Origin: Bradyrhizobium sp. WSM3983
GTDB taxonomy: Bacteria > Pseudomonadota > Alphaproteobacteria > Rhizobiales > Xanthobacteraceae
Direction: 5' to 3'
NCBI RefSeq assembly: GCF_000473045.1
Contig: NZ_AXAY01000006.1
Coordinates: 248,001-312,000 of the forward strand
DNA length: 64,000 bases
Shown here: positions 40,181 to 49,297 of the stretch, piece after piece
How positions within the stretch are numbered: position 1 is the stretch's first letter
How the letters are laid out: every line of letters begins with the position of its first letter
Position numbers and translations under genes: made by a program
The notes under the pieces: generated by a model
What the model was told of the DNA's origin: nothing
Database searches by the model: none
The model's input: the letters and a program-made list of their open reading frames with translations, nothing else

Positions 40181-40194
40181 CGCCAAACTTGGCG
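40181..40194. promoter_or_regulatory. Inverted repeat in the AraC/ivd divergent region
   Basis: CGCCAA-AC-TTGGCG is a perfect 6-bp dyad lying midway between the two divergent starts. It is a candidate binding site for the AraC-type regulator or polymerase-proximal operator; AraC sites are more often direct repeats, so this is tentative. Confidence 0.35.
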
Positions 40195-40283
40195 GAAAAT
40201 GCAACCTTTTCGACCGCCACGGCGCCCGGGCGGGGGTAGGTTCGGGACGGACAAGAAATCCGCAAGAGTACGGAGGAATCGCC

Positions 40284-41456
40284 TTGAACATCCCGAGCAT
40301 CGACTTCGATCTGGGCGAAGACATCAGCATGCTGCGCGACACCGTGCGCGCCTTTGTCGAGGCGGAGGTGGCGCCGCGCGCGGCGGAGGTCGAGAAGGCC
40401 AACCTGTTCCCGGCCGACCTCTGGAAGCGTTTTGGCGACCTCGGCCTGCTCGGCATGACCGCGCCGGAGCAATATGGCGGCTCCAACATGGGCTATCTCG
40501 CCCACGTCGTTGCCATGGAGGAGATTTCGCGCGGCTCGGCCGCGGTCGGGCTCTCCTACGGCGCCCATTCCAACCTCTGCGTCAACCAGATCCGCCGCAA
40601 CGGCAATGATGCGCAGCGCCAGCGCTATCTGCCCAAACTGATTTCCGGCGAGTATGTCGGCGCGCTCGCGATGTCCGAGCCGGGCGCCGGCTCCGACGTG
40701 GTCTCGATGAAGCTGCGCGCCGACAAGCGCGGCGACCGCTATGTGCTCAACGGCTCGAAAATGTGGATCACCAATGGCGGCGATGCCGACGTGCTGGTCG
40801 TCTACGCCAAGACCGATCCGGAGGCCGGCCCGCGCGGCATGACCGCCTTCCTGATCGAGAAAGGCTTCAAGGGTTTCACCCATGGCCAGCATCTCGACAA
40901 GCTCGGCATGCGCGGCTCCAATACCTATCCGCTGTTCTTCGACGATTGCGAGGTGCCGGAAGAGAACGTGCTGGGCAAGCTGGGCGAGGGCGTCAAGGTG
41001 CTGATGTCGGGCCTCGACTATGAGCGCGCCGTTCTGTCCGGCGGTCCGCTCGGCATCATGGCGGCCTGCATGGACGCGGTAGTGCCCTACATGCATGAAC
41101 GAAAACAGTTCGGGCAGCCGATCGGCGATTTCCAGCTGATGCAAGGCAAGCTCGCCGATATGTATTCGACCTGGCAGGCCACGCGCGCCTATGTCTACGC
41201 TGTGGGCCGCGCCTGCGACCGCGCCGATCATGCGCGCAGTCTGCGCAAGGATTCCGCCGCCGCGATCCTCTACTCTGCGGAGAAGGCGACGTGGATGGCC
41301 GGCGAGGCGATCCAGGCGCTCGGCGGTGTCGGCTACACCAGCGAGTTTCCGGTCGGACGTCTCTGGCGCGACGCAAAACTCTATGAGATCGGCGCTGGGA
41401 CGTCCGAAGTGCGTCGCATGCTGATCGGCCGCGAACTGATGGCGGAAACCGCTTAA
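40284..41456 (+). CDS. Isovaleryl-CoA dehydrogenase
   Basis: 390-residue FAD-dependent acyl-CoA dehydrogenase that oxidises isovaleryl-CoA to 3-methylcrotonyl-CoA in leucine breakdown. Signatures: [37 protein letters not shown] and [42 protein letters not shown]. The start is TTG at 40284 with GGAGG 7 nt before it, giving the usual family length. Assignment to isovaleryl-CoA rests on the following methylcrotonyl-CoA carboxylase genes. Confidence 0.93.
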   Translation: MNIPSIDFDLGEDISMLRDTVRAFVEAEVAPRAAEVEKANLFPADLWKRFGDLGLLGMTAPEQYGGSNMGYLAHVVAMEEISRGSAAVGLSYGAHSNLCVNQIRRNGNDAQRQRYLPKLISGEYVGALAMSEPGAGSDVVSMKLRADKRGDRYVLNGSKMWITNGGDADVLVVYAKTDPEAGPRGMTAFLIEKGFKGFTHGQHLDKLGMRGSNTYPLFFDDCEVPEENVLGKLGEGVKVLMSGLDYERAVLSGGPLGIMAACMDAVVPYMHERKQFGQPIGDFQLMQGKLADMYSTWQATRAYVYAVGRACDRADHARSLRKDSAAAILYSAEKATWMAGEAIQALGGVGYTSEFPVGRLWRDAKLYEIGAGTSEVRRMLIGRELMAETA

Positions 41457-41496
41457 TCCCTCCACCCAACCACGTCACCAGAAACGCGGGACCTCA

Positions 41497-43101
41497 ATGC
41501 CGCTTCATTCCAGCATCGATCCATCGTCATCCGATTTTGCGCGCAATTCCGAGGCCATGCGCGCGCTTGTCGCAGACTTGCGCGAAAAGCTCAGCCAGGT
41601 TGCCGGCGGCGGAGGGGAGGCATCACGCGACCGCCACACCGCGCGCGGCAAGATGCTGGCGCGCGAGCGCGTCGACCTGCTGGTCGATCCCGGGACCTCG
41701 TTCCTGGAGCTGTCGCCGCTGGCGGCCCATGGGCTCTACGGCGGCGACGTGCATTCGGCGAGCATCGTCACCGGCGTCGGCCGCATCGCGGGCCGCGAAT
41801 GCGTGATCGTCGCCAACGACGCCACCATCAAGGGCGGCACCTACTATCCCATGACCGTGAAGAAGCATCTGCGGGCGCAGGATATCGCGCGGCAGAACAA
41901 TCTTCCTTGCGTCTACATGGTCGATTCCGGCGGCGCCTTCCTGCCGCTGCAGGACGAGATCTTTCCGGACGAGCGGCATTTCGGCCGCATCTTCTACAAT
42001 CAGGCGCAGATGTCCTCTCAAGGCATCCCGCAGATCGCGATCGTGATGGGCTCCTGCACCGCCGGCGGCGCCTATGTGCCGGCGATGTCGGACGAGAGCA
42101 TCATCGTGCGCAATCAAGGCACCATCTTCCTCGGCGGCCCGCCACTGGTGAAGGCCGCGACCGGCGAGGTCGTGAGCGCGGAGGAGCTCGGCGGCGCCGA
42201 CGTGCATTCGCGGCAATCCGGCGTGACCGATCATTACGCCCAGAACGATGCCCATGCGATCGGCATTGCCCGCCGCATTGTCGGCACGCTGAAGCCATCT
42301 GCACGGCCGAACCTCAACATGCATCCGCCGCGCGATCCGCTGTTTGCAGCGGAGGAGATCTACGGCGTGGTGCCGGTCGATGGCCGCAAGCCGTTCGATG
42401 TACGGGACATCATCGCCCGCGTGGTCGATGGTTCCGAGTTCGACGAGTTCAAGAAGCTCTACGGCACGACGCTGGTGTGCGGGTTCGCCCATATCTGGGG
42501 CTATCCGGTCGGCATCATCGCCAACAACGGCATTCTTTTCAGTGAGAGCTCGCTGAAGGGCGCGCATTTCATCGAGCTGTGCTGCCAGCGCGGCATTCCG
42601 CTGGTGTTTTTGCAGAACATCACCGGCTTCATGGTCGGCAAGAAATACGAGGCCGGCGGCATCGCGCGTGACGGCGCCAAGCTGGTGACGGCGGTTGCGA
42701 CCGCCTCGGTGCCGAAATTCACCGTCGTGATCGGCGGCTCCTACGGCGCCGGCAATTACGGCATGTGCGGCCGTGCCTACTCACCGCGCTTCCTCTGGAT
42801 GTGGCCGAACGCGCGCATCTCGGTGATGGGTGGCGAGCAGGCATCGATGGTGCTGAGCCAGGTCCGCCGCGACAATATCGAGGCCAAGGGCGACAGCTGG
42901 TCGAAGGAAGAGGAGGACAAATTTCGCGAGCCTATCCGCGCGCAATATGAGAGCCAGGGGCATCCGTACTATGCGACCGCGCGTCTCTGGGACGACGGCG
43001 TGATCGATCCGGCCGATACAAGGCTGGTGCTCGGCCTTGGCCTCTCGGCGGCGTCGAATGCGCCGATCGAGCCGACGAAATTCGGCCTGTTCAGGATGTG
43101 A
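41497..43101 (+). CDS. Methylcrotonyl-CoA carboxylase, carboxyltransferase (beta) subunit
   Basis: 534 residues. Carboxyltransferase of a biotin-dependent acyl-CoA carboxylase that moves CO2 from biotin to 3-methylcrotonyl-CoA. Visible: [76 protein letters not shown] and [13 protein letters not shown]. It lies 40 bp after isovaleryl-CoA dehydrogenase and 4 bp before the alpha-subunit gene. Propionyl-CoA carboxylase beta is excluded by context and by the GLYGGDV block. Confidence 0.93.
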   Translation: MPLHSSIDPSSSDFARNSEAMRALVADLREKLSQVAGGGGEASRDRHTARGKMLARERVDLLVDPGTSFLELSPLAAHGLYGGDVHSASIVTGVGRIAGRECVIVANDATIKGGTYYPMTVKKHLRAQDIARQNNLPCVYMVDSGGAFLPLQDEIFPDERHFGRIFYNQAQMSSQGIPQIAIVMGSCTAGGAYVPAMSDESIIVRNQGTIFLGGPPLVKAATGEVVSAEELGGADVHSRQSGVTDHYAQNDAHAIGIARRIVGTLKPSARPNLNMHPPRDPLFAAEEIYGVVPVDGRKPFDVRDIIARVVDGSEFDEFKKLYGTTLVCGFAHIWGYPVGIIANNGILFSESSLKGAHFIELCCQRGIPLVFLQNITGFMVGKKYEAGGIARDGAKLVTAVATASVPKFTVVIGGSYGAGNYGMCGRAYSPRFLWMWPNARISVMGGEQASMVLSQVRRDNIEAKGDSWSKEEEDKFREPIRAQYESQGHPYYATARLWDDGVIDPADTRLVLGLGLSAASNAPIEPTKFGLFRM

Positions 43102-43105
43102 TGCG

Positions 43106-45109
43106 ATGGACCGTTCAAAGCTCTACCGCCGTTTTCGCACGCTCCTGATCGCCAACCGCGGCGAGATCGCAGCCCGCGTCATCCGCACCGCCCGCGCCAT
43201 GGGCCTGCGCACCGTCGCGGTCTATTCCGAGGCCGACCGCGACGCGATGCACGTCGCGCTCGCCGACGAAGCCGTGCTGCTCGGGCCGGCGCGCGCCCGC
43301 GACAGCTATCTCAATGTCGAGCGGTTGATCGAGGCCGCGCGCAAGACCGGCGCCGAGGCAGTGCACCCCGGTTACGGTTTCCTGTCCGAGAACGCTGAAT
43401 TCGCGCAGGCCTGCCTCGATGCCGGGCTGGTCTTCGTCGGCCCGACCGCCGGGATGATGAATGCGATGGGCTCGAAATCCGGCTCGAAAGCGCTGATGGA
43501 GAAGGCCGGCGTGCCGCTGGTGCCCGGCTATCACGGCGAGGCCCAGGATGACGCCACGCTGTCGAGGGCCGCGGACAAGATCGGCTTTCCGATCCTGGTG
43601 AAGGCCTCCGCCGGCGGCGGCGGCCGCGGCATGCGCATCGTCCCCTCTGCGGCCGAGCTTGCGCCCGCGATCGTCAGCGCCAAGCGCGAGGCCAAGGCCG
43701 CCTTCGGCGACGACCGTATGCTGATCGAGAAATATGTCGACAATCCCCGGCATATCGAGGTGCAGATCATCGGCGACAGCCACGGCAATCTGCTCTCGTT
43801 GTTCGAGCGCGAATGTACGCTGCAGCGCCGGCACCAGAAGGTGATCGAGGAAGCGCCGTCGCCGACGCTCACTGCGGGCCAGCGCGAGGCGGTTTGCGCC
43901 GCCGCGCGAAAGGCGGCGGGCGCGGTGAACTACGTGGGCGCCGGCACCATCGAGTTCGTCTCCGATGGCAAGGACGTGTTCTTCATCGAGATGAACACGC
44001 GTCTCCAGGTCGAGCACCCCGTGACCGAGTTGATCACCGGGATCGACCTCGTCGAGTGGCAGCTGCGCGTCGCATTTGGCGAGGCGCTGCCGCTGAAGCA
44101 GGACGAGATCAAGCTCAACGGCCACGCTGTTGAAGCGCGTGTCTATGCCGAAAATCCGACCAGGAATTTCATGCCCTCGGTCGGCAAGCTCTCGACCTGG
44201 CGGCTGCCTGCTGAGACCGGCGGCTTGCGCATCGACGCCGGCTATCGCGAAGGCGATACGGTCTCGCCATATTACGATGCCATGCTCGCCAAAATGATTG
44301 CGTGGGCGCCGACGCGCGACGTCGCGATCGACCGGCTCAACCGCGGGCTGGAAGACTCCGACGTCCGCGGCATCGTCACCAACATCCCGTTCCTGTCGGC
44401 CCTGATCACGCATCCGAAGGTGCGGGCGAATGCAATCGACACCGGCTTCATCGAGCGCGAGCTGGCGGCCCTGACCTCGGGAGCGCCGGCCCCCGGCGAG
44501 CTCGAGCTGTGCGCCGCGGTCGCTACGATCGTCAACGACGAGCGGCAGGCCGCGCAGGGACAGGCGACTTCGCCCTGGCAGACCTTTGGCTGGATGCCGG
44601 TCGGGCGCCGGCAGCGCAGCTTTGCCTTCCGCATCGGGCATGGGCCCGAGCAGAAGATCACGCTCAATTATGGTAGCGGGCCGTCGACGCTGGTCATCGG
44701 CGAGCGCGAGCTGGCTTTCACGTTTGTGCCGAAAGATGGCGGCTTCGATCTGACGCTGGATGGCGTCAAATCCTCCGTTGCCGCCGTGATCGACGGCCAT
44801 GAGCTGTATTTGCGCACGCGCAACGGACGCTTCGACCTGCACTGGGTCGATCCGTTCGGCGGCGAGAGCGAGGAGCATGTCGGCGAAGAGAAGATCGCAG
44901 CACCCTTGCCGGGCACCGTCGTCGCCGTGCTGGCCGAGGAGGGTGCAAAACTCGAGAAGGGCGCGCCGATCCTCACGCTCGAGGTGATGAAGATGGAGCA
45001 TACGCTGCGCGCGCCCTATGCCGGCGTGTTGAAGTCCATCAAGTGCAAGGTCGGCGACATTGTCCAGGAAGGCGTCGAGCTCGCCGTGGTCGAGCCATCG
45101 GAAGAGTGA
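43106..45109 (+). CDS. Methylcrotonyl-CoA carboxylase, biotin carboxylase/carrier (alpha) subunit
   Basis: 667 residues. N-terminal biotin carboxylase with LLIANRGEIAARVIRTAR, ATP-grasp glycine loop KASAGGGGRGMRIV, FFIEMNTRLQVEHPVTE; a central linker; and a C-terminal biotinyl domain with EVMKMEHTLRAPYAG, whose Lys carries biotin. ATG 43106 is four bases after the beta-subunit stop. Works with the preceding subunit in leucine catabolism. Confidence 0.94.
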   Translation: MDRSKLYRRFRTLLIANRGEIAARVIRTARAMGLRTVAVYSEADRDAMHVALADEAVLLGPARARDSYLNVERLIEAARKTGAEAVHPGYGFLSENAEFAQACLDAGLVFVGPTAGMMNAMGSKSGSKALMEKAGVPLVPGYHGEAQDDATLSRAADKIGFPILVKASAGGGGRGMRIVPSAAELAPAIVSAKREAKAAFGDDRMLIEKYVDNPRHIEVQIIGDSHGNLLSLFERECTLQRRHQKVIEEAPSPTLTAGQREAVCAAARKAAGAVNYVGAGTIEFVSDGKDVFFIEMNTRLQVEHPVTELITGIDLVEWQLRVAFGEALPLKQDEIKLNGHAVEARVYAENPTRNFMPSVGKLSTWRLPAETGGLRIDAGYREGDTVSPYYDAMLAKMIAWAPTRDVAIDRLNRGLEDSDVRGIVTNIPFLSALITHPKVRANAIDTGFIERELAALTSGAPAPGELELCAAVATIVNDERQAAQGQATSPWQTFGWMPVGRRQRSFAFRIGHGPEQKITLNYGSGPSTLVIGERELAFTFVPKDGGFDLTLDGVKSSVAAVIDGHELYLRTRNGRFDLHWVDPFGGESEEHVGEEKIAAPLPGTVVAVLAEEGAKLEKGAPILTLEVMKMEHTLRAPYAGVLKSIKCKVGDIVQEGVELAVVEPSEE

Positions 45110-45110
45110 C

Positions 45111-46022
45111 ATGAGCGATCCCGTCCGCATCATCGAGATGGGGCCGCGCGACGGCCTTCAGAACGAGAAGACACCCGTCAGCGTCGAGGCCCGCATCGCC
45201 TTCATCGAGGCGCTGGTCGCGGCGGGCTTGGATACCGTCGAGGTCGGCGCCTTTGTCTCGCCCAAGGCGATCCCGCAGATGGCAAGCTCCGACGCCGTGC
45301 TGCGCGGCGTTGCCCACGTGACTGGTGCCGAATTCCACGTGCTGGTGCCGAACGAAAAGGGCTATGACGCCGCGCGCGCGGCGGGTGCGAAAGTGGTGTC
45401 CGTGTTTGCCGCCGCCTCCGAAGGTTTTTCGCGCGCCAACATCAATTGCACGGTCGCGGAGTCCATCGAGCGGTTCAAGCCGGTGCTGGCGCGCGCCAAG
45501 TCCGACGGCGTGAAGGTGCGCGGCTATATCTCCTGCGTGCTCGGCTGCCCCTTTGACGGCGAGATCAAGCCGAAGGCGGTTGCAGATCTCGCCAGCACGC
45601 TCTGGGATCTCGGCTGCTACGAGATCTCGCTCGGCGACACCATCGGCGTCGGCACGCCAAGCAAGGCGAAGGAGATGCTGCGCGCGGTGGCCGCCAACAT
45701 TCCGACCGCAAAGCTCGCGATGCACTTTCACGATACCTATGGCCAGGCGCTCGCCAATCTCTACGCCGGGCTGGAGGAGGGCGTCCGCGTCATCGATGCT
45801 GCCGCCGGCGGATTGGGCGGCTGTCCCTATGCGCCTGGCGCCACGGGTAACGTGGCGACCGAGGATGTCGTCTACATGCTCGAGGGCATGGGCGTGAGGA
45901 CCGGTGTCGACATGGAGAAGCTGTTGGCCGCGACCAACACGATGAGCGGCGTGCTGGGCAAGCCGCCGGTGAGCCGGGTCGCGTCCGCGCTGAACGCGAA
46001 GAAGAAGCGGGTAGTTGCCTAG
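45111..46022 (+). CDS. Hydroxymethylglutaryl-CoA lyase
   Basis: 303 residues. Cleaves HMG-CoA to acetyl-CoA and acetoacetate, the last leucine step. IIEMGPRDGLQNEKT at the start is the catalytic Arg-Asp block, MHFHDTYGQALAN binds the metal, and GGLGGCPYAPGATGNVATEDVVYML carries the catalytic cysteine of the HMGL signature. Its ATG follows the previous stop by one base. The operon lacks methylglutaconyl-CoA hydratase, which must be encoded elsewhere. Confidence 0.95.
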   Translation: MSDPVRIIEMGPRDGLQNEKTPVSVEARIAFIEALVAAGLDTVEVGAFVSPKAIPQMASSDAVLRGVAHVTGAEFHVLVPNEKGYDAARAAGAKVVSVFAAASEGFSRANINCTVAESIERFKPVLARAKSDGVKVRGYISCVLGCPFDGEIKPKAVADLASTLWDLGCYEISLGDTIGVGTPSKAKEMLRAVAANIPTAKLAMHFHDTYGQALANLYAGLEEGVRVIDAAAGGLGGCPYAPGATGNVATEDVVYMLEGMGVRTGVDMEKLLAATNTMSGVLGKPPVSRVASALNAKKKRVVA

Positions 46023-46171
46023 GACGCTTCGGCCTCCTCCTGCGGCATCAGCGCGCGTCTAACACGATCGCCCCAAATTTCCTTGCTTCTTTTGCACGCA
46101 AGGGTAGTATCGCTTCGATATATTCCGGCGTTAAATTTTCGATCGCGCCTACTGCATTGCCAGAGGTCGCC

Positions 46172-47461
46172 ATGCGCGTTGACATCCAAGTCTCGACCAC
46201 CGATCCACAAGGCCGCGCATTTGTGACCTGGGTCCCCGTGAAGGCGACGGCCCGTATGGCTGACGCGTCGGGCGCATCCAATCCGGCACGTATCACGCTA
46301 CAGAACGGAGGAGCGAACGGAGGCGGTCGCCTAGCGTTCGATACGGTTCGCAGCGATGCGGGAGCAGCCCAACTCGATCTCGAACTTCCCACTGATGGTA
46401 CCCCCGTCGAGTTCTGGGTGGCGGGCGAATTCCAGCATCCCAGCAATGCCTATGGGGATGCCGCGATCGATGTGATGGCGTCCGGCGGCCAGGTTGCCCG
46501 GCGTGAAATGATGGTGCGTATTCGCAAGAATGCGGTCAATCTCTCCGCGGCGGAGCGCGACCGTTTCCTGTTGGCGTTGGGCAAGCTGAATAACGCCGGC
46601 CGCGGTGTATTCCAGGGGTTTAGAGACACGCATGTGACGGACTCGCTGGACGAAGCGCATGGCTTTCCCGGGTTTCCAGCGTGGCATCGCGCTTATATGC
46701 TCGATCTGGAGCGCACGTTGCAGAACATCGACTCGAGCGTCACCTTGCCCTATTGGCGATTCGACGAACCCGCCGCCGCGCTTTTCGATATGGCGTTCCT
46801 CGGCATGCCGCCCGCCAATCCGGCGCAAGGCGACACGATCCAGTTCCCCCACGGGCACGCGCTGGAGTTTTGGAAGACCGACACCCTCGACTCCATTGAT
46901 CGACGTCCAACCTTCAATATCAATGGAGCTCCGCCGGCGCAGCTGCTTGGACGACCGAACGTCATTTCGCAGGCCGAGACGATGTTGCTGGGTACGCAAT
47001 ACGACCGGTTTCGCCGCATGGAAGGTGCCCCCCACGGACGGGCGCACACCAGCTTTGACGGTCCCATCAACGTCCCCGTCACGGCTCCGAAGGATCCGCT
47101 TTTTTTTCTGCTCCATGCAAACGTCGATCGGCTCTGGGCGTTCTGGCAGTGGTTCAACCAGCGGACGGATTCAGCTAACCCGGCAACCTATTCAACTGCC
47201 GGTGCGCCCCCCGGACGGCCCGGCCTGATAGGACACAATCTCGGCGACACGATGTGGCCATGGAACCAATCAACGACGCCGCCTCGACCGATCTTTCCGC
47301 CGCCGCGGGGACCGTTCCCGACGTCTCCGATCACGACGCGACCCGGACTTCAACCAATGGTCCGGGAGATGATAGATTGGCAAGGAATCCACGGGGGTGA
47401 CTCCTTGGGTTTCGACTATGATGACGTTCCATTCGAACTCCACGCTGGAGGCGTCGCATGA
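46172..47461 (+). CDS. Tyrosinase family copper oxidase
   Basis: 429 residues. Type 3 copper centre ligands are complete: CuA H154, H163 and H172 (RDTH, EAH and the AWHR of GFPGFPAWHRAY) and CuB H288, H292 and H315 (APHGRAHTS and DPLFFLLHANVDRLW). The first 120 residues are a beta-rich domain of unknown type. There is no signal peptide, so the enzyme is probably cytoplasmic unless exported with a partner. The stop overlaps the next gene start by four bases. It would oxidise phenols to quinones; the substrate is unknown. Confidence 0.9.
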   Translation: MRVDIQVSTTDPQGRAFVTWVPVKATARMADASGASNPARITLQNGGANGGGRLAFDTVRSDAGAAQLDLELPTDGTPVEFWVAGEFQHPSNAYGDAAIDVMASGGQVARREMMVRIRKNAVNLSAAERDRFLLALGKLNNAGRGVFQGFRDTHVTDSLDEAHGFPGFPAWHRAYMLDLERTLQNIDSSVTLPYWRFDEPAAALFDMAFLGMPPANPAQGDTIQFPHGHALEFWKTDTLDSIDRRPTFNINGAPPAQLLGRPNVISQAETMLLGTQYDRFRRMEGAPHGRAHTSFDGPINVPVTAPKDPLFFLLHANVDRLWAFWQWFNQRTDSANPATYSTAGAPPGRPGLIGHNLGDTMWPWNQSTTPPRPIFPPPRGPFPTSPITTRPGLQPMVREMIDWQGIHGGDSLGFDYDDVPFELHAGGVA

Positions 47462-48186
47462 AGGCCAAGGACTATCGAGAGCAGGTTGCCGCCAGACTCG
47501 GAACTGCGACACAGGCGACGTTTGCTGCGCCGACCACGCCCGAGCCGCCCGTGGTGGCCTGGAGAGCAGCGCTGGCATCGTTATCGAGCCCATCCAGCTC
47601 GGCCGATAATCGCAGGGAGGCCTTGCAGTTGCTGCAGTCGGGAACCTTTCTCGAGCGTGAGTTCGATCCCGTACGTGCAGAATATGTCGACGCCCTGCGG
47701 CGGTCCACGAGCGACCCGAGCGAAGACGTCCGTCGTTACGCCTTGGGCGTCCTGATGAGCCAGAAGGACGATTTCGCGCGAAGCAGGCTGGTCGAGGGTC
47801 TACAGGGCACGGCCGCGGCGCTGCTTCCGCCAGCCGCCGCGTTGTCCCTCCTTGCGAGGGACGATCACGCTTCTATCGGCGCCGTGGCAAATCAGATCCT
47901 CAAGAGCAATACCGATCCCGCCGTGCGTATGCAGGCCGTTCGCGTACTGGCCAGAGACCCGAGTTCTGTTCAGGGCCTGGAAGAAATTTTGCACAACAAG
48001 GACGAGTTCAGGGAGGTCCGTCGTGCCGGAGCGGTCGCTCTGAAGAATCTGGATCCCGATCGTTTCGTGCAGAGCGCCACGACGATCCTGAACGACGAGA
48101 ACGAGTTTCCGGATATCAAGTCGACGGTCGGCGGCGCGCTAGAACTCGACGGAATCGTGCCCAATGTCACACGGCCCGGACCATGA
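47458..48186 (+). CDS. HEAT-repeat-like protein of the tyrosinase operon
   Basis: 242 residues, all helical, with repeated helix pairs such as SEDVRRYALGVLMSQKD, VRMQAVRVLARDPSSVQGLEEIL and VRRAGAVALKNLDPDRF, the pattern of HEAT or PBS-lyase-like repeats. No signal peptide or cysteine motif. It overlaps the tyrosinase stop (ATGA) and its own stop overlaps the next start (ATGA), so the three proteins are probably made in fixed ratio. A scaffold or chaperone for tyrosinase is inference. Confidence 0.75.
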   Translation: MKAKDYREQVAARLGTATQATFAAPTTPEPPVVAWRAALASLSSPSSSADNRREALQLLQSGTFLEREFDPVRAEYVDALRRSTSDPSEDVRRYALGVLMSQKDDFARSRLVEGLQGTAAALLPPAAALSLLARDDHASIGAVANQILKSNTDPAVRMQAVRVLARDPSSVQGLEEILHNKDEFREVRRAGAVALKNLDPDRFVQSATTILNDENEFPDIKSTVGGALELDGIVPNVTRPGP

Positions 48187-49292
48187 TCGAATCCACACGT
48201 CTGCCTGACGATGTTGCGGCAGCCTTGCGCGCCGCCACTTCAGTGGACCGGGATTTGCTTGCACTGCTCCACGAAAATGCCCCGCTGTACCGGGGCAAGG
48301 CTTCTTCCGAGGTCGAGCGCCTTCGGGCGCTGATCATGGTCGAACTTGTCAAGGCGGGCTTCGCGGGCGAATTGCTTCCCTATGCGATCGAGGAGTTTGA
48401 AACCGGGACCGACGCTTATGCGATCGCCGCGGCCGCGCGCGTCGTTCGCGCGGCACCGAACCTGCCGAACGGTATCGGGTCGTTGATCAATCGTGCAGCC
48501 GAGCGAGTTCGTCGGCGCAATCAGTTTGTCATTTTTGAGGACGGGGCGTCGGCGCCAGGGCATTCGCCCGTCACAGCGGTCGATGAGGTGATGGCGGCAT
48601 TGTCGGCTCTCAATCTGCGCAGTTGCGCTGCGCCAAGCTCCGGAGAGGACGTGCCGGCATCGGCTCTGCTCCAGCCGGTCCCGGAGCAGGTACATGCCGC
48701 TTGCTGCCACCAAGGCCGGGCCAGCGAAGCGGTCGAGCAAAGCTCGGGGCTGATCGTCGGTACGGTTGCCGGGGTCGGCGATATCGAGATGCAAGATCAA
48801 GATGGACAGTGCACGCAGTTCGGAGACCTGTTCGCGAAGCGAGTAGGACTCGTCGCATTCTTCTACACACGTTGCATGACCCCGGAAAAGTGCTCGCGAA
48901 CCGTGGGTCAACTTGCCGAGGTGGCAAGGTTGATCTGCGGGACGAAGGCCGATGGATCGGTGATGATTGCCGGAATCACTTACGATCCAGCATATGATCT
49001 GCCCGAGCGGCTTCGACGATATGGCCGGGAGCGGGGACTGACATTCGCTCAAAATTGCCAGCTTCTGCGCACGACCGGGTCCTTCGACGCATTGCGCGAT
49101 CGTTTGCAGCTGGGGGTCGGCTACGGTACATCGACCGTCAACAGGCACCGCATTGAACTGATCCTGATCGACCGTTCGGGCGATATCGCGCAGGCGCATG
49201 TGCGTCGTCTTTGGGACGCGCGGGACATGGCAGACCAAATTCTGTCCATGCATGATGAAGCCAAGAATCGCGCGCAGCCTCAAACTTCCTGA
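48183..49292 (+). CDS. SCO-like thioredoxin-fold protein of the tyrosinase operon
   Basis: 369 residues. The C-terminal half is a SCO/SenC-like thioredoxin fold: VGLVAFFYTRCMTPEKCSRT holds C231 and C237 (spacing CxxxxxC rather than the CxxxC of Sco1) and MIAGITYDPAYDLPERLRRYGRERG follows as in SCO proteins. An additional cluster HAACCH at 171-176 could bind copper. The N-terminal 120 residues are helical and resemble HEAT-like repeats. No signal peptide. Position behind tyrosinase suggests copper delivery; that role is inferred. Confidence 0.75.
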   Translation: MIESTRLPDDVAAALRAATSVDRDLLALLHENAPLYRGKASSEVERLRALIMVELVKAGFAGELLPYAIEEFETGTDAYAIAAAARVVRAAPNLPNGIGSLINRAAERVRRRNQFVIFEDGASAPGHSPVTAVDEVMAALSALNLRSCAAPSSGEDVPASALLQPVPEQVHAACCHQGRASEAVEQSSGLIVGTVAGVGDIEMQDQDGQCTQFGDLFAKRVGLVAFFYTRCMTPEKCSRTVGQLAEVARLICGTKADGSVMIAGITYDPAYDLPERLRRYGRERGLTFAQNCQLLRTTGSFDALRDRLQLGVGYGTSTVNRHRIELILIDRSGDIAQAHVRRLWDARDMADQILSMHDEAKNRAQPQTS

Positions 49293-49297
49293 GGGAT

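Noticed and set aside
40047..40283. Upstream in-frame extension of isovaleryl-CoA dehydrogenase
   Set aside because: It is antisense to the AraC gene and its promoter. TTG 40284 with GGAGG gives the family length.
43115..45133. 672-codon open frame on the minus strand
   Set aside because: It is antisense to the methylcrotonyl-CoA carboxylase alpha gene. Long antisense frames are expected in GC-rich DNA, and its Arg/Asp/His-rich composition is not protein-like.
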